From Stenopsyche tienmushanensis (taxonomy: Eukaryota > Arthropoda > Insecta > Trichoptera > Stenopsychidae), in contig WACJ01000059.1 in NCBI GenBank assembly GCA_008973525.1, positions 248,001-312,000 on the forward strand: a stretch of 64,000 nt of DNA, written 5' to 3'. The translations under genes and the position numbers were made by a program. A model generated the notes under the pieces. The model was not told the DNA's origin. It saw only the letters and a program-made list of their open reading frames with translations, and searched no databases. Position 1 is the stretch's first letter. Every line of letters begins with the position of its first letter. Positions 37,080 through 47,607 of this stretch are shown here, piece after piece.

Positions 37080-37299
37080 CGAAGGAGGGGAATCTTCAAG
37101 AAGACGCCTCCTTCTGAGGTAGTGTGAGGTTTGACTAAGCATTGGTAATGCGTCTCGCTAGTATTTGACTGAGCATCGCCAGACTCACTAAACCCCTCCT
37201 CCGGTTCCGCCGCCACCCGGCTACCGTGAAGTATTGCTCTAGGGTGGCGGTATGTGTCCCTCTAGGGCCTCGTGTTAACGTGAATTCTTCACGGTTCTT
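37038..37299 (-). other. LINE 3' UTR and poly(A) tail
   Basis: The minus-strand 3' UTR follows the ORF2 stop at about 37300 and ends in an uninterrupted poly(A) of about 42 nt. The length and purity of the tail argue for a young insertion, because such tails shrink and mutate with time. Apparent poly-lysine frames across it are artefacts. Confidence 0.93.
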
Positions 37300-40200
37300 C
37301 TATTCTTGATATATCTCTGCTGGGTTTTCTCGCTCATGGGTTGAGGAGGAGGAGGATGCTTCGGTGCGTGTCCGACGTCTCAGTCGTTCAGCATCCTCCT
37401 TCTGCAGCATAACGCACGCGACGTATCTAGACAACGCGTTCCATGCCCTGGCATTGGTTAGCATCGTAGGGACCATGTTGCTGGGAGTGAGTGAATTGAC
37501 TTCAAGCTCCTCCCGCAGTGTGTCCCTCTCTGTGCTCCAAGCCGGGCAGTCGAATAGCGTGTGCGCGGCATCGTCCAGCTCCGCTCCGCAGTGGTGACAA
37601 TTCGGACCGGCCTCTTTTTGAATCCTGTGCAGGTAGCTACCAAAGCAGCCATGCCCAGTGAGTGCCTGGGTAAGGTGGTAGCACAACTGACCGTGTTTCC
37701 TAGCTGTCCAGGGCTTAAGGTCAGGGATGAGCCGATGGGTCCATCGACCTTTGGTGGAGCTGTCCCATCGGAACTGCCATTCCACCATGGTGGACTGCCT
37801 AGCTCTTTGCTTGGTTTCCCCGGTGCGTATAGCTTTCCTTTCTTTTGCGAGCAGGTCGATTGGCGGAATGGCAGTCAGTGCCAGGACTGCGTCTTCTGAC
37901 ACTGTGCGATATGCTGCTGCGACTCTGATCGCGCTTCTCCTTTGTACTCTAGCCAGATTGAGCCTGGCCCTTTCGAAGTGTAGTGCCTCGGCCCATATCG
38001 GAGCTCCGTACAATAGTACCGAGTGCACCACCTCGTTATATAGTCTTCGACGGTTTGTCTTAGGGCCACCGATGTTAGGCATCAACCTAGCTAGACCTTC
38101 CGCAATACTAGCCGCCTTTGTTGCGGCCTTCTCCGTATGTGTAACAAAACGGAGCTTATCGTCAATTTCAACCCCCAAGTAACGGATGGATCTTGAGAAC
38201 TTGATCTCACAGTTCTCGATACTCAGAGGTGGGGGCGCAAGCTTTCTTCGCCTAGTAAAGAAGATGGCCTCAGTCTTCTGGGCGGCGAGCTGCAGTCCAG
38301 CCCCCGTCAACCAGTTCCTGACCCTCCTTAGCGTGTCTTCGCAGATTATTTCGAGGTACTCCGTTTTGGCGGTGACTAGTATTGCGACGTCGTCAGCGAA
38401 GGCGACCATTTTGGCGCCCTCCATGAGCGGTGTCCTCAATAAGCCATCATACATAGCGTTCCACAGGGTGGGTCCGAGCACCGAACCCTGTGGGACTCCC
38501 GCAGTGACTGGTCTTTGTTTGCTCGTCCCGTCGGCTTCTGTGTATATTAGTGTCCTCTCGTGCAGGTAGCTCTCCACCATTCTGGTCAAGTATGGCGGGA
38601 CGTCAATTTCCTTCAAGGCCCTGTTTATCAAGTTCCATCTTGCGGAGTTGAAGGCGTTCTTGACGTCCAAGGCTATCATTACTACGTGTTTACTTGCCTT
38701 GATACTGCCACCCCACGCCTGTTTCACCGTGTCAACGACCTCGGTGACAGCGTCGATTGTGGAGCGGCCTGCACGGAAGCCGTACTGTTGCGGGGATAAC
38801 GCAGGTTCGATAAACTGCTGGAGTCGCTGGAGCAATAGTCTCTCCAGCAGTTTCCCTAGCCCGTCCAACATGCACAGCGGTCTATAGGCCGACGGTCCCG
38901 ATGTTGTCTTCCCTTTGGGGATGAGCACCAGCTTCTGGCGCTTCCAAGGTGGTGGGAAGATCCCTTCCGATAAGCAAATATTAAATACCGTTAGCAGGAG
39001 GTCCGGGTCAATGCCGGCGACCAGGCCGATGGCTATATTGGGCACTCCATCCAGTCCGGGGGCTTTCTTTGTCGCCAGACGCTTTGCAGCCTTGGCGAGC
39101 TCTTCCACGGTGAAGGGGGGTCCCGTCTCCTCAGGTGTTCCAAGGGATGTGGTTACCGAGTCTACTGGTGGTGGGCTCGGAAAGAGCTTGTCTACCGTTG
39201 CTTTGAGGTTTTCGGGGCTGCTCAGGAACGGATCTATTTTCGCAGGTCGGAGTTTGCGTCTCACGATCTTGTAGGGTTTTCCCCACGGATCTGAGTTCAC
39301 AGACTCGCATAGCTCGTCCCAGCACTGTGCTTTGCTTTGCCTGATGGCATCGCGCAGTGCTTTTCTCGCATTCTTGTATCCTAGGCGCAGTTCATCGGAG
39401 CTCGGGTGTCGCTGCGTCCGGCGGTGCCAGGCGATGCACTGTCTCCGTAACTCAGCAATGTTGTCGTTCCACCAGTATACCGGCGCTCTTCTTGTTCCCG
39501 CAGCACGTCTAGGCATTGCAGCGTTGCAGGTGAAGTGGAGGAGTTTATTGACTAGAGTCGTGATCTCCTCTGCTCCCGCTCCACTTGCCGCTGCATCCGT
39601 AACCATTTTACGCTTGAGGGCTAAAGCCTGCTCGAGTGCCGGTGCGTCTAGCTTACCGATGGCCCATCCCCCGTTTAGGTTCCGGCTGCGTATTGGTGCA
39701 CAGCCGCTAATCTTAAACTGAATGTATCGATGGTCACTATGTGAGTAGATATCAACGACCTGCCATTCTCCGACTCTTGTCGTGGCCGATTCACTGACAA
39801 ATGTGACATCGATAACGGAGGCACTCTCCCTGCGCACGAATGTGTGCGCGCCAGTATTCAGTGCGTGGAGCCTCAATTGTGCCGCCATGTCGGCGAGGAG
39901 AGCGCCCCGCCTATCAGTCCTAGGGGAGCCCCATTCTGGGGCTTTAGCGTTGAAGTCGCCTGCAACGATGACCGGGTGGGTAGAGGTTCGTATACTATCG
40001 GCTAGGCGCGTAAGGTCGCCTGCGAATTCGGCATACGTAGAGTTCGGTGAGAAGTAACAAGAATAGATTCTCATTCCTCCCGTCTCTATCCAGGTCCAGC
40101 CATCGCTGGGATCCCTCGGAGTTCCAGTTATGAGTAGCTGAGGAGTAGCCACCCAGATCGCTGCTCTGTTGTCAGCACTGGGAATGAGGCGCGGATTGTT

Positions 40201-40320
40201 ATAGTTTTGATACTGCTCGGAGATCAGTACGAGGTCCGCTTCCCTTTCCTCTGCTATCTTCTGCATGAGGTCTTGGGCCGCCCTGCAGCAGTTAAGGTTT
40301 ATCTGGAGGACGCTGGCCAT
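37300..40320 (-). CDS. LINE ORF2: APE endonuclease and reverse transcriptase, intact
   Basis: A complete 1006-codon frame. Residues 1-210 form an APE-like endonuclease of R1 type: N10 in LQINLNCCRAA, E35 in LISEQY, GDFNA at 121-125 and SHSDH at 193-197. The reverse transcriptase spans roughly 410-720, with KAPGLDGVPN (about 417), IPKG and AYRPLCML (about 463-475), GFRAGRSTIDAV (about 513), ALDVKNAFNS (about 545), QGSVLGPTLWN (about 607) and the catalytic FADD at about 641-644. A C-terminal knuckle CHHCGAELDDAAHTLFDC lies near 905. The protein nicks the target and copies its RNA. All key residues seen are present and no stop or shift interrupts the frame. The start ATG at 40320 overlaps the ORF1 end by 22 bp, as in many R1-clade elements. 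The copy cannot retrotranspose on its own, as ORF1 and the promoter are lost. Confidence 0.97.
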   Translation of the reverse strand: MASVLQINLNCCRAAQDLMQKIAEEREADLVLISEQYQNYNNPRLIPSADNRAAIWVATPQLLITGTPRDPSDGWTWIETGGMRIYSCYFSPNSTYAEFAGDLTRLADSIRTSTHPVIVAGDFNAKAPEWGSPRTDRRGALLADMAAQLRLHALNTGAHTFVRRESASVIDVTFVSESATTRVGEWQVVDIYSHSDHRYIQFKISGCAPIRSRNLNGGWAIGKLDAPALEQALALKRKMVTDAAASGAGAEEITTLVNKLLHFTCNAAMPRRAAGTRRAPVYWWNDNIAELRRQCIAWHRRTQRHPSSDELRLGYKNARKALRDAIRQSKAQCWDELCESVNSDPWGKPYKIVRRKLRPAKIDPFLSSPENLKATVDKLFPSPPPVDSVTTSLGTPEETGPPFTVEELAKAAKRLATKKAPGLDGVPNIAIGLVAGIDPDLLLTVFNICLSEGIFPPPWKRQKLVLIPKGKTTSGPSAYRPLCMLDGLGKLLERLLLQRLQQFIEPALSPQQYGFRAGRSTIDAVTEVVDTVKQAWGGSIKASKHVVMIALDVKNAFNSARWNLINRALKEIDVPPYLTRMVESYLHERTLIYTEADGTSKQRPVTAGVPQGSVLGPTLWNAMYDGLLRTPLMEGAKMVAFADDVAILVTAKTEYLEIICEDTLRRVRNWLTGAGLQLAAQKTEAIFFTRRRKLAPPPLSIENCEIKFSRSIRYLGVEIDDKLRFVTHTEKAATKAASIAEGLARLMPNIGGPKTNRRRLYNEVVHSVLLYGAPIWAEALHFERARLNLARVQRRSAIRVAAAYRTVSEDAVLALTAIPPIDLLAKERKAIRTGETKQRARQSTMVEWQFRWDSSTKGRWTHRLIPDLKPWTARKHGQLCYHLTQALTGHGCFGSYLHRIQKEAGPNCHHCGAELDDAAHTLFDCPAWSTERDTLREELEVNSLTPSNMVPTMLTNARAWNALSRYVACVMLQKEDAERLRRRTRTEASSSSSTHERENPAEIYQE

Positions 40321-40803
40321 TTTTTAGCTTTATGTATCGCTCTTCTATGTGCAGGGCACTCTTTCGTCCCCATGCTGTGGTTCGTATTGGCTCCGGCTCC
40401 CTTATCCTTACATATAAGGCAACACGGATTATTTGTGCAGGCGGCGGCCTTGTGTCCCGCTTCTCCGCATCTTCGGCACATTGTTGAGCGATCAGGGTTC
40501 TTACAGTCCCTGGTCGTGTGCCCTGTCCCCTGGCAGCGGTAGCACTTAAGGATGCTATTTTTCCTTTGTAGGCGGCAGTAAGTCCATCCTATTTTAATTT
40601 TTCTTGATTCAAGCAGCCGCGCGCTAGCCTGAACGGGGACAGAGACAATCGCCAGTTGAGTGCCCCATGATCCAGACTTGAGGTACTTGATATTGACATC
40701 CTCTGGTGCAAGGTCGGTATCCCTGGTCAGAGCCGTGATGATGTCGCCCTCCTTCATTCCTTCCTCAGTAATAAAGTAGTATATGTCCTGCCGAAGCAGG
40801 ACT
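40299..40803 (-). pseudogene. LINE ORF1 (Gag-like) C-terminal part, 5'-truncated
   Basis: About 168 C-terminal residues of the nucleic-acid-binding ORF1 protein remain. Three zinc knuckles are visible: CYRCQGTGHTTRDC, CRRCGEAGHKAAAC, and a longer CLIC...NHSMGTKEC version, the triple arrangement typical of the R1 and related clades. Upstream, EDVNIKYLKSGSWGTQLAIV belongs to the conserved RRM-like part. The open frame appears to run on to 40844, but 40804-40844 is target duplication and flanking genomic DNA, so its first 14 or so residues (including the apparent ATG) are chance. The stop lies 22 bp inside ORF2. Confidence 0.93.
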
Positions 40804-40817
40804 ATTCTGTAATGCCT

Positions 40818-42360
40818 AGGTGTGATTAAATTTGCGATATACAATTTGGGAGTTGAATTTCGACTTCTTATATGGATGATTATTCAAATTGCATCGAAAC
40901 GAGCAATTCAGCCTAAATCTTGCCATAAATAATACGAATCAGGATCGGATTGTTCAGTGGAGGCATTACTCGATTTATATTGGCGTTGTTCACCTTTTGG
41001 TGACCAAGCGTTGCTGCAGCACGGCACAGTTTGGAGGGATGCCAATTACGCTGGGCACGCATGAGTAGTGATCACGCTGGCAACACCATCCCTGATAATC
41101 TAGTTAGTATTCATGGAGTATGCAAATAGTCACTCGCCTATGAGAACGGTCGCTGATGGCGAAATGTTACATCCTAGGCACATGCAAAAGCTCAACCGGG
41201 AAGGTTTTCATGAATAAAGATTTCCGGGCCCAGGACGGGGACTGCCGTAGCCAGGATCCACCGTAGGATGTATGCTGTGGTTGTCTTCCCTGCAAAACCA
41301 TCCCGCTGAGATTTATCGTATCGTCATATGTAGAGTGGTTAGACACTTCACCTATATTTGTGCGGGTCACTTTATGTCAAGTTAGCACCAGCCCTCTATG
41401 TTTTAGCTAATTTGCTGAGAGCACTTTTCAAATTAGTCGCTAACCAACCCTTCACATTATTATTTTTTAAAACAGCATATTTAAATTACAACAGAAATCC
41501 ATATATACAAGAATCTAATAAATAAAACGTTGAATTTATTAAATTTGGTTCGAAAAAAGCCATTTTATAATATAAAATAACGCATGAATAAATATACTTA
41601 ACAGTTGTAAAGATTTATTTTTATATGTATATCAATTTATGTGTTTTATATTGTCGTTTTTATGTCTTTTGTGATTCTGTAAGAATACTTGATTTATAAA
41701 AAAAATACCATAAATGAGCCAAAAACATGAATTGCTTATTTAATCATCTAAATTTATTGGTTTAAATTTTTATTTATTGGTAAAATCTTCTCTTATATAG
41801 CATTAAGAGTCTATTAGGTACTCCCACAATATATAATATACATAAGACATGTTGGCCTGCGCATGCTTATGGAGTTACCGCCGTTGACATCATGGACACC
41901 ATGGATATGCGCCTTGTCTCTATTCTATATTTAGTGATATTAGCATGAATTATCATAGTTTATCGTGGTAGAGTTTGGACATTTTTTATTCATTAGATGG
42001 GTATGGTCATATATATACGGTTATTCTCTATATCGATTCATTTTAAATGCCATGGTCTCAATTTCAAACATAATATTATTATTCATTCAAATTTGAACGA
42101 GAAATATTAAATGTACAATCTATTTTATTGTTTTGTCACAATTGCTTTAAAATGGCAAAAATACTATATAAACAAAAAATAGATCATATTTTTATAGAAA
42201 GCGAATTTGAAGACACCGTAGACGATCTGGACGACCGGGAACGCAATATGAATATTTCTTCTGATTAAGTTCAGATTCGAAAAAGATAGAAAAGCCTATG
42301 AGAGCTAAATATTGTCGGACAGAAGAATAAAAATGAGAAAAAAACCATTTGCCTGGCTCG
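40818..42360. other. Non-coding stretch with a GC-richer island (40940-41390)
   Basis: The island at 40940-41390 contains GGCATTACTCG, CACGCTGGCAACACC, an ATGCAAAT octamer word near 41119 and a GC-rich part at 41225-41310. It is closed in most frames and looks like the other candidate conserved non-coding blocks. From 41400 to 42160 the DNA is AT-rich. Near 42153-42265 a short plus-strand frame starts MAKILYKQKIDH and continues with an acidic EFEDTVDDLDDRE. It is too short to identify. Confidence 0.35.
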
Positions 42361-43430
42361 ATGCTCTCTACTTTAAGGGGGGCAATCTCTTTAGACGCTC
42401 GAAAATGAGTCGTTTTTCATGATTTTTTTTAATGGTGATAAAATAATCGTATCATTTTAAATTTTTGACATAATTTTATTACAACCTTAAAGTGTAAATT
42501 TATTTTATTTAAGTGGCGCCTTTTCTCGTGATTTCAAAAAGCTCGCCATTTGTCGAAGGTTTCCTGTTGATCTGAAATCGAAAATTGAAATATTTTTTGA
42601 TTTTTAATATATGTAGGCAGTCAACTCAGTTATAAAAATTTAAAAAAGTATAACATTGAGAATTTAGTAGGTTTTTTACCCCAAAAAAATAATTTATTTA
42701 CGCGAAAACCTTAAAACTTTAGCTAAGTTGACTAGATAATATTATATTTCAAAACATCCCAAAATTTCAGGCAGATTGATCAACAAATTTTTAAGCTACA
42801 ACTGGCGAATATTTTGAAAATACAATTTCAATATAATCTCGTTTAAGGTTTCAATGCGATAAAACTATCAATTTTAGTAACTTACCGATCAACCAATGAT
42901 TCCAGATGCATATAATAGATCTTCAGCTTTCTCAAAAAGTTGATTATCTTTGACTAACTGTTGTTTTCGGGCTATACGAGCTGCTTTAGTCTCAGAAAGA
43001 CTCTTACGGTTCTACCAAGCCACCCGCGCTTCATCGATATTTTCAGCAAAGACTTTACAGTAGGCACAAATAATTATATTTAATCTTTTCACCATATTCA
43101 AAATGAAGCTGTAGTCGTTATTAAATATCCCAGCAGCAATGTGTGCTTATATTTCAATGATTTTTACACCAGAATGCAGGTGCTTTGGAGCTAGCCACCT
43201 AACCGTCGAGTTAAAACATTCATTAGCATTTTGGGTATGGTCGCCCAAGCATATTTGAAGTAATTCATCCCTGGACAAATCTTTATAAATTGGTAAGAGA
43301 TGCCGTTTTATCTCTTGGCCAAGAAATGGAGTCAGATCTTCAAGCTTTGGATATTTTTTAAAGCTATGGATTTCTGCCATTTGCGCTAGCTTTTGACCCC
43401 AGTCGGGTTCCCATGATGATGTCTTTTTTT
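42360..43430 (-). pseudogene. Mutator-like element remnant
   Basis: Minus-strand sequence from about 43420 reads WEPDWGQKLAQMAEIHSF, then (43380-43147) KRHLLPIYKDLSRDELLQIC, LGDHTQNANECFNSTVRWLA and PKHLHSGVKIIEI. After a frame break follow AAGIFNNDYSFILNMVKRLN, SLSETKAARIARKQQ and EKAEDLLYASGI (to about 42900). This order, especially the DLSRDELLxxCLGxxTQNxNExFN block, is the C-terminal half of a widespread insect transposon protein that I recall as carrying a Mutator-like transposase domain. The sequence from 42890 down to about 42360 looks like its non-coding 3' part. The N-terminal catalytic half is missing, so it is dead. The exact ends were not found. Confidence 0.65.
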
Positions 43431-45474
43431 AAATTCCTTGAACTTCTGTACCTTTCGTTCTTTTATTAAGATATTTTGACATTTTTGCTTTGAAAATTCA
43501 AATACACACGACTAACTATCGAGCTTAACTTGACTTCAAGCAACTTTAATTTCGCAAACCTACAGTTAGAGATATATGAGTGCTGACTCACTAGTTCACA
43601 GCGGTTCCGGCGTGTTCCTGATTACGCGCTATAACTTCCTAAATATTTCATATTCCGATTTTTCTCTTTTATAATATACTCTCAATATGTTATATTTTCG
43701 AAAAAAATATTTTAATTGAAAGCCACTAGTTTTTAAAATGTAATTTCTTCAATTTTAATACAAATTCAAAATATAATTTTAAAGAAAAGAAAAAGTCAAA
43801 TATATATATTGTCGTGGTTTACATACGTATCAATAACAGCCGTAAACATAGGCAACTCTACATATCCGAAGTTTCAGACATTTGTAAATATAGCTTCTTG
43901 TTGACATTTCAGGCAGAAATTTAGTATTGACATCATACAGATTTTTAAAATAAGAGCAATGACTTTTCAAATATGATATTTATCAAGTATGTATTTCTAA
44001 GCTGAATTTCAAAATAAATTATGGATTAAATGTCTTATTAATTGAGCGATTGGTTGAAAGGGGAAAGGTTGAATTAATGTCGAGATCATTTAAAGCGCGT
44101 GGCTGGTTCTTTTTTCCGGCTTCCAATTAACACGTCTCGTCCATAATGAGCAGCTTACCCCGTCATCATCTGACAGGCCACACAATGCAATCTTCCATGC
44201 GAATCAATTTGAAAACTACCCCGACACGGTAATTGGTGGGTAAATATTTTTCCGCGGGCCTTCCTCCTTCCTTCGGCGCCTGCTGAGCCTTCGTCACGGC
44301 CCTGTTTGGTTTTGTGTCACACGGAACGAGCCTTTCATACTCAAACATAGTGTCGAGTTCCTTTCGGCGGAGGGTAATGTGGCACCCATGCTGGTGGAGC
44401 ACGCAAAATACCTCATCAATCATTTAGTTTTCAGGGTAGACAGTTTCTTTACGCCTTTTTATATACGCCTGGAGTTTCCTTAGTGAGGCATTATGTAGGC
44501 GCCGGGACGACCCAAGAGTGATGCATCAAAAACCTTTCACGAGCCGAGTGCACAACCAAACACGATCTGTCACCCTCAACTTTTGATAAAATTCGCAAGA
44601 CTCACTGATCCACTGCCATATTTATTATACTTCTTTCTTAGTATGAGTATACTTTCTTCTTCTCTTCTTTTGCTTAAGCGCACTTTTCAGACGGTCGAGA
44701 AGTTTTCAAGGTCACTATATGGAACGCCAACAATACTGGTTTTTTTAAGGCAACACAAAAATGCCAATCATCGCGTTGTCGATACACAATTTATGCCTTA
44801 ACATAAAAGGCATCACAATAGTGGACTTATGTGATAAAAAAAATCTTTGTTGGATATTTTGAGCGCTTTTATTATACATTTACAACCTTTTGAGGCTAGG
44901 TTTTTTATATTAAAATTCAACAAAAAAAAATTCGTTTAAAATCTGAAATTTATCACATACTAATATAGCAAAACTTCGTTTAATATAATACATTTTTAAC
45001 TTTTAACAAACGAGCCACGTGTGTTGAAAATTAGAGAAATATCAGAAAAATCAAACGTTAAATACTATTAAATATAAATGTAAATTAAATTACATATTTT
45101 TTTGATTTTGTGAAAATTTTGCCTCAAGCATATTTTGATTACAAATAGCTTATTTATGTAACGCATAGTGGAGTGTACTTACAGAAACATAAACGATTGT
45201 AATATAGTTTTAATTACATTAAATAGTTAATATATATAAGATTTGTACAAAAACACAAATTCAATAAAAGGATAAAAGTTTTTTTTTTGAATATGTTTGG
45301 AATCAACACTAATATTTTATTAATCAAAAGTTTTCTTCATATTCGCAATTGATGTTTCAAAATCATATTAATTTATTTTTTAAATAACAACTTTCAGAAT
45401 TTGCTTAATAAAATCCATATTCATTATTCAATAGGTGGGTATTTATAGTGGAAATGTTAATGTATTTGAAGACT
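43431..45474. other. Non-coding stretch with a GC-richer island (44040-44580)
   Basis: The island at 44040-44580 has CpG words and AATTAACACG, CCAATTAAC-type cores. Its 85-codon minus frame (44423-44166) has no family character. The remainder, including 44820-45470, is AT-rich with no recognisable element until the inverted repeat at 45475. Confidence 0.35.
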
Positions 45475-46455
45475 CGTGCATAACAGCGTATAGATTATTT
45501 TCCTATATCATTTATATTGTATCGGGTCAGTCTAAAAGTACATGCGCATTTTTGGGAAATTTTTAAATAGTGTAAATGAAATATAATTTAACATTTTAAT
45601 CAATAATATATTTTCCTCCACTGTCTACAATCGCCTGCTTACTGGTATATTTTTAATTCCATTTCTCTAGAAATACACTAGTTTTGATGGAAAAAAAACT
45701 TAAAAGTACGTTTTATATATCCTGTTTAGAATTTAACTTTTTTCCTGGTAAAAAAGTAAGATGTAGTTCTAACAGTTCACCATACATATCCCACCAAACA
45801 CTTAAAAGTTTATTTTTAGAATGTAAAGACACATTTGCTGTTAAAATTGGCTGCTTATCTTTATCTGTAAAGAGAAGTGCAGATGTCTATTCGTTGCTGG
45901 CAATTGGATTCGGATAGCTCATGTGGTAGTCACTTTCCAAGCTTGGATTCTTTCCCAATCTCCTTTAAATGATGAAAGGCTGCTCCATGAAATGAATCCA
46001 TCTTTTTTTCAATCTGATCCGCTGTTATTTGTGACTCTGACTCCACAAGATTTTTAAGAACTACGTTATCAAAATTAACATATTGTCAACATTTCTGCTT
46101 CATCACAAAACATTTCTGGGCAACCTTACACTGATAGTATGTTCACCATAACCACTATTAAGTTTTATCGTTGCAGATCTGGCAGATTCGCCACACAAAA
46201 ATAAAAATATACAACACATCACGTTTATATTGATTTTCGATATTCATTTTCTATTGGTACTAATAAGCGTCTGATGTTTACAAAAAATGGTGACAAACTG
46301 ACTAATAAATTAGTCAATCGATGAAAAATTTCGACAGGCTCGAAATTTAATGTTAAATTGTGTGTTATTTACACTATTTAAAAAATTCCCAAAAATGCAC
46401 ACGAACTTTTGGACTGACCTGATACAATACAATAATCTATACGCTGTTATGCACG
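45475..46455. repeat. Inverted repeat outside the second mariner
   Basis: A 25-bp word, CGTGCATAACAGCGTATAGA plus TTATT, at 45475-45499 has a perfect inverted partner at 46431-46455. The arms lie outside the mariner's TA target duplication. They could be the true ends of a composite or the arms of an older foldback element that the mariner entered. The left flank has about 13 more bases between the arm and the TA than the right. Confidence 0.75.
45522..46422 (-). mobile_element. Mariner-type transposon of a second family (cecropia/mori-like), 901 bp
   Basis: The ends are long imperfect inverted repeats of about 55 bp: TCGGGTCAGTCTAAAAGTAC from 45522 and TCAGGTCAGTCCAAAAGTTC from 46422 inward, both continuing GCATTTTTGGGAA and TTTAAATAGTGTAAAT. 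TA lies outside each end (45520-45521, 46423-46424). The minus strand retains HLKEIGKESKLGK (about 45975-45935), WWDMYGELLELHL (about 45790) and RNGIKNIP (about 45660), which match ordered blocks of mariner transposases of the cecropia/mori type. The element is internally deleted and full of stops. A related fragment lies at 53436-53755. Confidence 0.85.
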
Positions 46456-47607
46456 AATCTTAGAAAAACAGCATTAGCATTAAACAAAGTATATTTATTC
46501 ATTAAAATTATTTATAAATATAGGTATTTATATTATGTTATTCGTAGCCAGATATAATTTCGTTTTTGCGACAACTCCTACATATTTATCAAATGTTATG
46601 ATGAGATTCCTTGTATTAATATATATTTATAATTCGACAATCGTTGTTATAATACGAATGTCCTTCATTTTTTTTATAGCGCGTCGCCTCCATCATCTTG
46701 TCAAAAGCATTAGATTAATTAATTTCGTATTTTTCTATCCACGGAGAAAAATATTCATGTTCCTGGAGTCAAAGAACAAAACCATATTTTTGAAGAGGCA
46801 GGCATTTATATACGGTGTAACGTAAATACTCGAGCGCAGACAATCAGATTTCTTCTTTTGGTGGTATCCGCTCGCCAATTTTTCCTTTGCAAAAGAGCGA
46901 TTATAATTGCTTTGATGATAATTTAATGTTTTCTTTAAAGGGCGACCATACAAAGGGCACGAATTAAAAGGTAAAAATAAAGAAAAGCGCCGTCAGAGCA
47001 CCGGAAACCATTTTCTTGTTATCTGCAGCGAATGAATAGATTTTTCAGGAAAATAAAAACTCATCTCCCCAGCGCGTTTACGATTCCTTTGTTAAATATC
47101 ACAGTCTTCTACATTTTATTTTGTAATCCCACTTGAGTTATGACCCCCTAAAATTCCTATTCCTCTCCTTCGTTTTTCTTTCTCGCGGGCCATAAGGAAT
47201 ATAAAATGAGACCTGAAGAAATCTCTTATCTGCCCGTTCGCTCTTCGAGTCTATTTCCGAGCCTGTGTAAGGATTGGAAAATGGGCTCCTTAATCTACTT
47301 ACAAATGCAGATGGCGCAGTTGTTGATAAAAATAATAATTCCGAAGAGATGAATACTACTTACCGATTTCAGGTATTTCCAAAAGGGCGCCTGTGGATGC
47401 CTAAAAATAACCCAAATTTGACTGGGAAAATCCTACATAATCAAACTCCTTCAAAGCTTTTCCAACAAATGCTCAGTGTCCCCAAGAATTTATCATCATA
47501 TAAAATCCATATATCTAAAATTATATATTGAATCCATTAATTTTCCAATTTATTATCTGCATTTATTTTTTTCAAATTCTGATTGAAGGATATAATAATA
47601 ACCGAAG
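46456..47607. other. Non-coding stretch with a GC-richer island (46840-47270)
   Basis: From about 46840 to 47270 the sequence is of mixed complexity, with GCGCCGTCAGAGCACC and CTCGCGGGCC words. Short frames on both strands are unconvincing. The flanks are AT-rich. No transposon ends were seen between the second mariner and the element that begins at 47608. Confidence 0.35.

Larger units (their letters stand above)
37025..40817 (-). mobile_element. R1-clade non-LTR retrotransposon (LINE), 5'-truncated, recent insertion
   Basis: The element body is 37039-40803 (about 3.77 kb), oriented on the minus strand. The 14-bp word ATTCTGTAATGCCT flanks it on both sides (37025-37038 and 40804-40817) as a perfect target-site duplication. 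The 3' end is a pure run of about 42 T on the plus strand (37038-37079), that is a poly(A) tail. It carries the C-terminal part of ORF1, all of ORF2 and a 3' UTR of about 220 bp. The 5' side is cut within ORF1, the usual result of incomplete target-primed reverse transcription. Its GC content is far above that of the surrounding DNA. The target is not 28S rDNA, so it is not a canonical R1. A non-site-specific relative (Waldo/TRAS-like group) is more likely. Confidence 0.97.

Noticed and set aside
36858..37216. Two minus-strand frames with long poly-lysine
   Set aside because: They are translations through the LINE poly(A) tail, not genes.
37364..39721. Many plus-strand frames of 77-151 codons opposite the LINE ORF2
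   Set aside because: They are antisense shadows of the GC-rich ORF2; motifs, length and intact catalytic residues support only the minus-strand frame.
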